Origin: Pleurocapsales cyanobacterium LEGE 06147
GTDB lineage: Bacteria; Cyanobacteriota; Cyanobacteriia; Cyanobacteriales; Xenococcaceae
Assembly: GCA_015207585.1 (NCBI GenBank)
Contig: JADEWQ010000030.1
Coordinates: 1-54,929, forward strand
Direction: 5' to 3'
DNA: 54,929 nucleotides
This document shows positions 17,846-24,265 of this stretch, piece after piece (the stretch's first letter is position 1; each line of letters opens with the position of its first letter). The translations under genes were made by a program, and so were the position numbers. The notes under the pieces are model-generated. The model was not told the origin of the DNA. It saw only the letters and a program-made list of their open reading frames with translations, and made no database searches.

Positions 17846-19677
17846 TGGTATGATAAAGTATCTTTTTGCTTTAAAATTGGAGGATTGTTTTCCCAAGAGT
17901 AATCGTGATAGGTTACGTATAAACTGCGCAGATCGACCTCCATGCAAGAGTGTAAAACTGGCTGAGATAGAGTATCAAAATCCGGATAGAAAAAATAAAT
18001 GATTTTCGGTTTGTGGAAGTAAAGTTTAATGACATTAGCATCTTCTAAACGACCGAAATTACGACTGGCACAGCCTTCATACAGTCGCAGTAAAGGGTCT
18101 AGCTGTTCTAAAACGCTGATATGAATTGCCAGAGAATTTTTTTGCTTTTTTCCTACAGTGCTAGTTTGGCATAAATGAGCAATTTTACTAAGATTACCTA
18201 CACTCAAAAGTAGTAGATCTGCTAACATACATGCTTGTTTATAACTGCCAAATAAAGCTTTAATATCTTCCTTGACTTCGCCCAATAATTGCCGCGCACT
18301 AGGGCGATGGCCAAAGTTAGCAAGAGCGAGATACACTAATAAATCTTGACGGCGTTTTTCTTCTATGGCTTCCCATTCTTGTCGATCTGTGGCTTGTGAA
18401 ACTAACTTAAAGGCACTACGATAAGTCTTAAATTCTGCCTTAATCGATTGTTCTTGCGGTAATTCCCCTTTAATGGGAAGACGACCCCGTTGGGTAAAAA
18501 ATTCCATCAACGGAGTTAATAACTCTTGATAATCTTCAAAGCGCCTAATTTTTGCTCGTACTTTAGGGGTACTGACGCGAGAATGGAAGCGGAAAGCGCG
18601 GAAAGCTTCTGCTCGTGCTTCATCTCGAAAGACAAAATAAATCCCCAAACCAACGGGAATAGAATCTACATTTAAAACTTGGTCAATATAAGCTTTTAAT
18701 TCTTCCTGTTGATAATATTTCTGAAAGGTGTTGCGACTGGTAATGATCCCATCTTCGTAGGCGATTAAACCTCGCTGACGGTCATCAATTAATACTTGTG
18801 CGGCGACAATGAGAACGCGACGAGTCAATCCCCAAGCCTCGATTAAAGCTTCTCGTCGTTCTCCCATATCTTCAATGACATTGATTATATAACCGAGATT
18901 GACAATATCTGCGGCGATAACGAAAGTATCGGGACGATAGTAAGGGTCCCAGCCAGAACTGGAATAACCGCGATCGCCAATTTGTCGAACATCCTCCCCA
19001 TACCCGCAGCCATAATCAAAAAAAGTGCTTCCTTCAGTAAATAAACCTGCTTCTAGGGCTAAACGTACCGGACGAGATAATTCTCGGCGGGCGATCGCGG
19101 CTTTGTGTCTTTCTATAGAGACTGTTCTTTGGCGCGCACCACCCAGAGGAGTAATAGGACAGATCAAACGATGTCCTTCAAAATCGAGCCCTTGTTGTAG
19201 TAATCTTTGTTTCCATGGTAGCCAGGTACCGATTTGACGAGAATTATCCAGCAATCCCAGAGCAACTTCTCCATCGGTTAGGTTAGTAAATTCCTGATAG
19301 AGAGGATAGTCTAAAGTGACGAAGGTTTCTTTGCGATGCAGAATGGGCGGATTATCCGAGTCTTGATAGATTCTCTGATAAACTTCTTTGCTAGCTAAAT
19401 CGACAATAATACTTTTAGTTAGCTTGGGATGGGGATCGCGATCGAAGTCTGGATAAAACAGATAAGAAATTTTCGGTCTATCCGTACTAAATTTGACTAT
19501 GGTTGCTCCCTCCAGATTATTTACCAGTTCTCTGGCACGACTTTCATAGTCTTGTAGAAGAGGATCGAGAACGGCAAGAGCGCAAGTATGAACGTAGAGA
19601 GCATTGGGTAGTAGCTTCCCTATGGAGCTATTTTGGCAGCAAGAGGCGATCGCCGTAAATTTGTCAGTACTTATCAC
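17818..19677 (-). CDS. DNA phosphorothioation-associated putative methyltransferase
   Basis: A 619-residue protein resembling the 'dnd-associated methyltransferase' family. A SAM-binding motif FFDYGCGYGEDV (219-230) is followed by SGWDPYYRPD and DIVNLGYIINVIED. A module at about 14-120 (VLDPLL, then IVKFSTDRPKISYLFYPDFD, then NPPILHRKETF) is repeated at about 503-608 (LDPLL, then VIKLYFHKPKIIYFFYPDFD, then NPPILKQKDT). The last residues SRSQSKP come from a dispersed repeat, so the original C terminus may have been lost. No dndBCDE genes are nearby. It diverges from the nucleoside phosphorylase gene. Confidence 0.75.
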   Translation of the reverse strand: MISTDKFTAIASCCQNSSIGKLLPNALYVHTCALAVLDPLLQDYESRARELVNNLEGATIVKFSTDRPKISYLFYPDFDRDPHPKLTKSIIVDLASKEVYQRIYQDSDNPPILHRKETFVTLDYPLYQEFTNLTDGEVALGLLDNSRQIGTWLPWKQRLLQQGLDFEGHRLICPITPLGGARQRTVSIERHKAAIARRELSRPVRLALEAGLFTEGSTFFDYGCGYGEDVRQIGDRGYSSSGWDPYYRPDTFVIAADIVNLGYIINVIEDMGERREALIEAWGLTRRVLIVAAQVLIDDRQRGLIAYEDGIITSRNTFQKYYQQEELKAYIDQVLNVDSIPVGLGIYFVFRDEARAEAFRAFRFHSRVSTPKVRAKIRRFEDYQELLTPLMEFFTQRGRLPIKGELPQEQSIKAEFKTYRSAFKLVSQATDRQEWEAIEEKRRQDLLVYLALANFGHRPSARQLLGEVKEDIKALFGSYKQACMLADLLLLSVGNLSKIAHLCQTSTVGKKQKNSLAIHISVLEQLDPLLRLYEGCASRNFGRLEDANVIKLYFHKPKIIYFFYPDFDTLSQPVLHSCMEVDLRSLYVTYHDYSWENNPPILKQKDTLSYHYSRSQSKP

Positions 19678-19767
19678 ATCGAGTCTGTTTTTGGTTTTTT
19701 CTTAAGTTTATATTCTCACTCGGTAAAAACGTTGGTGCAAAATGTGAGTATTGAAACATTGCCGAAG

Positions 19768-20535
19768 ATGAAACTTTATCACATTGGTTTTAGCAAAGAA
19801 GACTTTGGAACTAATCCTCCCCAGATGGCATTACTATCGGGAGAACCAGAGCGATCGCGCTTCATCGCTGAAACTTATCTACAAAATGTTAGTTTATTGT
19901 CGCAATATCGCGGACTAAATAGTTATCTCGGTTATTTACCTTCTGGCAAATCGCTTTTGGCTGCTACTAGCGGTATGGGTGCGCCTTCTTTAAGTATTGT
20001 GGTGAATGAATTAGTTCGAGTAGGAATCACTCAGATTATCCGCATCGGTACTTGTGGTTCGATTCAACCTAGTGTCGGAGTTGGTAGTATCGTTATCAGT
20101 CAAGGAGCTTTATGTCGTCAGGGTGCAGCTAATGATATTGCTCCTGTAGAATATCCTGCCGTCGCCGATCCTTTTTTGACCGTAGCTTTAGCGGAATCTG
20201 CCAAAAAGTTAAAGATACCCCACCATGTTGGTATTACTGCTTCTGTGGATACTTTTTACGAAGGGCAGGAACGAACCGAATCTTCTGCTAATCCTTATTT
20301 ACAGCGTTGGTTATCTGGTATTACCCAAGAGTATTGTCATCTCAATATTCTTAACTACGAAATGGAAGCGGGCACTTTATTTAAGATGGCAGGAGTATAT
20401 GGTTTTACCGCTGCTTGTGTCTGTGGTGTAGTTGCTCAACGCAGCAAAGCAGAAAATATCGTCCTTAAAGATAAAGATTTAGCCGTTAAGCGAGCGATTG
20501 AAGTAGCGATCGCCACAGCCGAAAACTTTTCCTAA
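19768..20535 (+). CDS. Uridine phosphorylase-type nucleoside phosphorylase
   Basis: A protein of about 255 residues of the PNP/UDP phosphorylase family. These enzymes split a nucleoside with phosphate into base and ribose-1-phosphate. SGEPERSRFIAE binds phosphate, IIRIGTCGSIQPSVGVGSIV is the family signature, and ILNYEMEAGTLFKMA holds the nucleoside-binding Glu-Met-Glu. The frame opens at 19633, but that part overlaps the start of the divergent methyltransferase gene. The ATG at 19768 (MKLYHIGFSKED) is preferred, and a GTG near 19735 is possible. Uridine is the best guess for substrate. Confidence 0.85.
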   Translation: MKLYHIGFSKEDFGTNPPQMALLSGEPERSRFIAETYLQNVSLLSQYRGLNSYLGYLPSGKSLLAATSGMGAPSLSIVVNELVRVGITQIIRIGTCGSIQPSVGVGSIVISQGALCRQGAANDIAPVEYPAVADPFLTVALAESAKKLKIPHHVGITASVDTFYEGQERTESSANPYLQRWLSGITQEYCHLNILNYEMEAGTLFKMAGVYGFTAACVCGVVAQRSKAENIVLKDKDLAVKRAIEVAIATAENFS

Positions 20536-20711
20536 CTACCTCTGCTTTTCTATAGACATAGTTTGATTGACAAGTAAAGAATTTTTACGTTAAATTAGAC
20601 GTAGTCATAACGAGTATGAATTAGTAATAATTTTAAGCGTACTCCTTACAAAAATAATTACTAAAAAAACAACATATATCTATCAAACTATCTAAATTGG
20701 AGAAAAAGGCA

Positions 20712-21257
20712 ATGGTCAAAATAGTCGGTATCACTGGCAGTCTCCGCGACGGTTCTTATAGCACTCAAGCGTTACAGCAAGCAGCAACCAGAGTAGAAGC
20801 TTTGGGTGCAGAGGTAGAAATTCTCGATTTGCGAGAGATGAACTTACCTTTCTGTGACGGCGGTAACGAATATCCAGACTATCCCGATGTAGAAAAATTA
20901 AGAAATGCAGTCAAAGAAGCCGACGGAATCATTTTAGCTACTCCCGAATATCACGGTAGCGTTAGCGGTGTTATCAAAAATGCTCTAGATTTGATGAGTT
21001 TTGAGCATCTATCGGATAAAGTTACCGGATTAATTAGTGTTTTGGGCGGACAATCTAACAGTAATGCCCTCAACGATTTACGTGTTATTATGCGTTGGGT
21101 TCATGCCTGGGTAATTCCCGAACAAATTGCCATCGGACAAGCTTGGAATGCCTTTGATGCAGAAGGTAAGTTGTTAGATCGAAAGTTGTCCCAAAGATTC
21201 GACCAATTTGCCCAAAGTTTAGTGGATAACACGCGCAAATTACGAAGCGTTTCATAA
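20712..21257 (+). CDS. NADPH-dependent FMN reductase (flavodoxin-like)
   Basis: A 181-residue flavoprotein reductase. VGITGSLRDGSYS near the N terminus binds the FMN phosphate. ATPEYHGSVSGVIKNALD is the family hallmark, and TGLISVLGGQSNSNAL follows. Members reduce FMN, quinones or azo compounds. The frame can start at a TTG (20697), but GGAG at 20699-20702 is the ribosome site for the ATG at 20712, which fixes the start. tnpB debris follows. Confidence 0.87.
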   Translation: MVKIVGITGSLRDGSYSTQALQQAATRVEALGAEVEILDLREMNLPFCDGGNEYPDYPDVEKLRNAVKEADGIILATPEYHGSVSGVIKNALDLMSFEHLSDKVTGLISVLGGQSNSNALNDLRVIMRWVHAWVIPEQIAIGQAWNAFDAEGKLLDRKLSQRFDQFAQSLVDNTRKLRSVS

Positions 21258-21301
21258 TTGGAAATTGCACTAGTTCGAGATAAGTCTAGGGATTGACAAC
21301 T

Positions 21302-21323
21302 CCCCAGCCCTTTAGGCGTGGGG
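21302..21323 (-). repeat. IS605-type right-end hairpin (possible reRNA 3' end)
   Basis: Outer arms CCCCA (21302-21306) and TGGGG (21319-21323), and inner arms GCC (21307-21309) and GGC (21315-21317) with a one-base bulge, form the kind of hairpin found at the right end of IS200/IS605 elements. It lies just past the stop of the minus-strand tnpB fragment, where the omega/re-RNA scaffold of such elements normally ends. Confidence 0.6.
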
Positions 21324-21332
21324 ACTCTTCCT

Positions 21333-21557
21333 TCATCCAACATTGCCTCTAAAAGCAGTGCCTTGAGATGGTCTTACACGTTGTCGAGAAGCGGTAGCGA
21401 GATGCCCTCCCGCCAAAATTCGTAAATCTTCATTGCGGATATTGATAGCCCCATTAATATCCCTGTCATGTCTCGTTTTGCACTTAGGGCATTGCCAGCT
21501 ACGAATATCTAAACTCAAATTATCTACTGGATGTAAGCAGTTGCTGCAAGTTTTTGA
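21333..21557 (-). pseudogene. tnpB: tnpB C-terminal fragment, minus strand
   Basis: About 75 codons of an IS200/IS605 TnpB end. The zinc finger CSNC (TCSNCLHPVD) and CPKC (WQCPKCKTRHDRDINGAINI) are intact, including the HDRDIN motif with the last RuvC-type acidic residue. The frame upstream runs into unrelated sequence near 21550-21560, where a second, opposite tnpB fragment begins. The N-terminal part, with the first catalytic residues, is missing, so no nuclease can be made from this copy. Confidence 0.82.
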
Positions 21558-21942
21558 AAAGGCTATAGCTGATTCTTCCTTTGGAATGATAAGAGAGCAG
21601 TTGCAGTATAAATGCGATCGCTATGAGTCTACTCTAGTGATAGCCGATAGATTCTTCCCCAGCAGTCAGTTATGTAGTAATTGCAGTCATAGGCAAAAGA
21701 TGCCTTTAGCGATAAGAACTTATCGCTGTCCTGCTTGTGGAATGAGTAGGTGCAGGGATTTAAACGCCGCCCTGAACTTAGAGAACTATGAGGCGTTAGC
21801 GGCTGGCTTAGTCGCTTCAAGATCTGTGGACGAGGTGCTGCCGACAGTCTCGGCTGAAGCAGATAGTAAACATCTAATTGCTACTTCCGACTTCTTGAAC
21901 TTCGCTACTCTTTGTCTTAAAAAGCTTGAATCCATTCTTTAA
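21550..21942 (+). pseudogene. tnpB: tnpB C-terminal fragment, plus strand
   Basis: This frame reads AIADSSFGMIREQLQYKC, then VIADRFFPSSQLCSNCSH, then YRCPACGMSRCRDLNAALNL, an unmistakable TnpB end with its zinc finger. The usual HDRDxNA motif is degenerate (RCRDLNA). It starts back-to-back with the minus-strand fragment at about 21550 and runs over the 3' end of the yciI-like gene, so its own end is not original. The differing finger sequences show the two fragments come from different elements. Confidence 0.8.
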
Positions 21943-22186
21943 CTTTATACTCAGTCCAAATTCCATTTTGCCAATAGGGGTCTGATTCTACTAACTGACG
22001 GACAACAGCTTCATCTTCTGCTTCGTAAATCCCAAAAACTTTAGTATTATCCTTAGTCGGTCCTAAAGTAATCAATACACCCTTCTCTTTTTGAGCCGCA
22101 AGTCTATCTAAATGGGCTTGACGATAAGGAGTACGTTTTTCTAAAGCATTTTCGCAATAACTGCCCCACATGATATATTTCGACAT
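21917..22186 (-). CDS. YciI-like protein
   Basis: An 89-residue protein of the YciI/YCII-related fold (dimeric alpha-beta barrel). MSKYIMWGSYCENALEKRTP, RQAHLDRL and GVLITLGPTKD, then FGIYEAEDEAVVRQLVESDPYW, match the family. The His-Asp pair in AHLD is the proposed active site. Function is unknown; some relatives act in degradative or heme-like chemistry. The ATG at 22186 is preferred to one six codons upstream. The tnpB plus fragment overlaps its 3' end by 26 bases. Confidence 0.8.
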   Translation of the reverse strand: MSKYIMWGSYCENALEKRTPYRQAHLDRLAAQKEKGVLITLGPTKDNTKVFGIYEAEDEAVVRQLVESDPYWQNGIWTEYKVKEWIQAF

Positions 22187-22286
22187 GACTTGATTTTTCG
22201 GCAAACAGCCAAGAGTTTTAGGTTATACGATTGTAAGATAAACAGTTTGTCAAAGTCTCAACAAGTATGCTCCTGAATTAAAATCA

Positions 22287-22799
22287 ATGTCAATAAATCC
22301 AAAAAGCAATTTGCTGTTAAACACAGAAGGCGCACGACTAAATCGTCGACCGCTCATTATCGCTGGCATTGTCCTTGGTATAGGTCAAGGCGGATTTTTT
22401 GATGGTATTGTCTTTCATCAAATTCTTCAATGGCATCACATGTTTACCAACATTGAAACGAGTAAAACGGTTGCTGGATTGGAGTTGAATACCATCGGAG
22501 ATGGACTATTTCACGTTTTTGATTGGTTAATGACCGTGACGGGTATTTTTTTGCTCTGGCGTGCGAGTAAGCGCGAAGATGTGTCTCGCTCTACCCAAAC
22601 TTTGATTGGCTCTTTACTAATGGGAGCTGGAGCATTTAATGTTGTTGAAGGAATTATCGATCACCATATTTTTAAGCTTCACCATGTCAAACCCGGACCG
22701 AATGAATTGGTTTGGGATCTTGGTTTTATAGCTGTGGGAATACTTTTGATTGGAGTCGGTTGGTTACTTTTACAAACAGAGCGACTGGCAAAAGAGTAA
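22287..22799 (+). CDS. DUF2243 membrane protein
   Basis: A 170-residue protein with four membrane spans (about 22-44, 72-92, 107-125 and 140-162). It has the family's GIGQGGFFDGIVFHQILQWH stretch and histidines in EGIIDHHIFKLHHVKPGPN. The histidine-rich spans suggest metal or heme contact, but no function is established. It is monocistronic. Directly after its stop is a large nested inverted-repeat element. Confidence 0.8.
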   Translation: MSINPKSNLLLNTEGARLNRRPLIIAGIVLGIGQGGFFDGIVFHQILQWHHMFTNIETSKTVAGLELNTIGDGLFHVFDWLMTVTGIFLLWRASKREDVSRSTQTLIGSLLMGAGAFNVVEGIIDHHIFKLHHVKPGPNELVWDLGFIAVGILLIGVGWLLLQTERLAKE

Positions 22800-22853
22800 A
22801 ATTAAGAACGTTGCATCATGATGAGATGGTCGAGACTGATGCGGAGAAAAGGA

Positions 22854-22985
22854 GCCAGTGCGGTCTTGGGGAGGAGCTGTGTTTCGAGAAGGTGGCGTAT
22901 TCTGAGGAAACCTCAGAATCGCGTGACCACTGTGTCTCCTCAAAAGCTTGTAAGCCCTGTGGTTTCCCCAAGTGGAGCAACTGGC
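22854..22985. other. Nested inverted-repeat element (possible structured RNA or mobile palindrome)
   Basis: Four levels of complementary arms nest around one centre: GCCAGT/ACTGGC (22854-22859, 22980-22985), CTTGGGG/CCCCAAG (22865-22871, 22966-22972), GAGGAG/CTCCTC (22871-22876, 22936-22941), and a central hairpin with the 9-bp arms ATTCTGAGG and CCTCAGAAT around AAA (22899-22919). The central hairpin is continued outward by GCG/CGC and GGT/ACC. No protein frame is supported here. It follows the DUF2243 stop and precedes the ruvC 3' end. Confidence 0.6.
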
Positions 22986-23082
22986 GTGAGACGAGGTAAG
23001 GCGGAGAATATTTTGTCTTCAAATCAGAAAATCATCCCGCAAAGCAATGCAACTCGAAATTCAGCTGTCCCTCAACCCGAAA

Positions 23083-23583
23083 TTAACCAATATTATTTCT
23101 CAAGCCGCATAACCCCGCATATCCAATCGCGATCGCATCAACGCTATCATCAATGGGCAGAGTTTCTAAACCAAACAAAGCTTGAACCATCTCTGCTACT
23201 TCATCTTTTTTCGCTCTCCCACTACCTAGATGGCACTTCCAACTAGACTGATGCAGATAAATTGGCAAAATCCCCGTCTCCCGATAACAAACTAAATTAA
23301 TTACCCCAAAAGCTTGCAGCACTCCTCCTGCTGCTTTGATACTCCTACCAAAGAAAGGCATTTCTATAGCTATATTTGAGGGCTGGAATTCAGCGATTAA
23401 CTCAGTTATATCTCGTTCAATTTCTAGCAATCTTACTGGAGTAGTTAATTTTTTATTGGTTTCTATGGTTCCGTAATCGAGCAACACTGTTTCTCCTTCC
23501 CGAACCTCTTTTAAAACTGCCCAACCTACTATGGCTAAACCAGGGTCTATTCCCAACCAGGTTTGATTCATCGCTTGAACCAT
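23083..23583 (-). CDS. ruvC: Crossover junction endodeoxyribonuclease RuvC
   Basis: A 166-residue Holliday-junction resolvase. The acidic tetrad is visible: Asp13 in GIDPG, Glu74 in IAIEMPFFG, and Asp146 and Asp149 in DDSVDAIAIG. RAKKDEV and the SWKCHLGSGRAKK region match the DNA-binding loop. A second ATG five codons in (23571) gives a family-like N terminus, MNQTWLGIDPG, and no ribosome site decides between them. It stands alone on the minus strand; ruvA and ruvB are not in the window. Confidence 0.93.
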   Translation of the reverse strand: MVQAMNQTWLGIDPGLAIVGWAVLKEVREGETVLLDYGTIETNKKLTTPVRLLEIERDITELIAEFQPSNIAIEMPFFGRSIKAAGGVLQAFGVINLVCYRETGILPIYLHQSSWKCHLGSGRAKKDEVAEMVQALFGLETLPIDDSVDAIAIGYAGLCGLRNNIG

Positions 23584-23660
23584 TTAGAATCAAATGTTTT
23601 TTCAATTATTCGCCGTCTCATCTCAATCGAATATTCCTGAATCTAAGAAAGGTTATTGTA

Positions 23661-23940
23661 ATGGCTGCTGATTCAGAATTACAAGTACACGATAAGATGA
23701 GAGTAGATGCGGTAGATCGGGCGCTCCCGCGCAGCGGGTGCTGACGCACCGCTGAAGGACTGGATTTCGATGGAGCGCCGATTCCACCAAAAAAACTAGA
23801 ACTGTATCAAAAAGTAATGGCTGTAGAAGAAGGACGGCAACGCAGCGGGGTGACTAACACCATGCGTTCCCGTATCGTTCGTATCGGTGCTAAACACATT
23901 GCTCGAGACGAGCTAAATCAGCTATTACGATGGCAAGTAA
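23661..23940 (+). pseudogene. Disrupted unknown gene with inserted hairpin and lost 3' end
   Basis: A coding-like frame starts MAADSELQVHDKMRVDAVDR, then is broken by an in-frame TGA (23742-23744) inside a 37-base compound hairpin. It resumes in the same frame as GLDFDGAPIPPKKLELYQK, then EEGRQRSGVTNTMRSR and IGAKHIARDELNQLL. At 23941 a dispersed repeat replaces the rest. The protein looks like a small conserved cyanobacterial family, but I cannot name it. A later ATG (23817) opens a 101-codon chimeric frame that is unlikely to be functional. Confidence 0.6.
23720..23756. repeat. Compound mini-hairpin inserted in a coding sequence
   Basis: It contains CCCGC-GCA-GCGGG (23726-23738) overlapping GGTGC-TGAC-GCACC (23737-23750). 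The coding frame on either side is in register, so the insertion or replacement is a multiple of three, yet it brings a TGA. Confidence 0.6.
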
Positions 23941-24005
23941 GATCGAATCCGGTTGAACAACCACACTTAACGGTGAGGAAAGTAGGGGAGCAGAGGGAGA
24001 AGGAT
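23941..24005. repeat. Dispersed repeat, copy 2
   Basis: It matches 15081-15145. It replaces the 3' part of the broken gene that begins at 23661, so its arrival or the deletion beside it helped destroy that gene. Confidence 0.75.
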
Positions 24006-24265
24006 TTTGCTAATTGTGTGCAATTATCCGGATTTGAGATAAGTTGTCGGGTATCTCAGAAGCTGTTGTACATTAGACGTTTTGCAGAGGCGTTGGACAA
24101 TAAAGGTATGAGAGAAGAATAGACCTGTTTTGAAAATCAAAAGTTTGACTTTTATCTTTGATTGTAAGCTGTACGCTCACGCTCGTCTCTTCAAAAGTGT
24201 TTTTTCGATACTGTTTATATAAATTTTGAGCTACTGTTCCCCGTTCCCTAACAATAGTTCAAAGT

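Noticed and set aside
22854-22985. Firm call of the nested palindrome as an integron attC site
   Set aside because: No integrase, no second site and no clear R/L core boxes; kept as an unassigned structured element.
22818-23246. 142-codon plus-strand frame
   Set aside because: It runs through the nested inverted repeat and then lies antisense to ruvC; composition is not coding-like.
23817-24122. 101-codon plus-strand frame as a real gene
   Set aside because: It is a chimera of a broken gene's middle part and a dispersed repeat.
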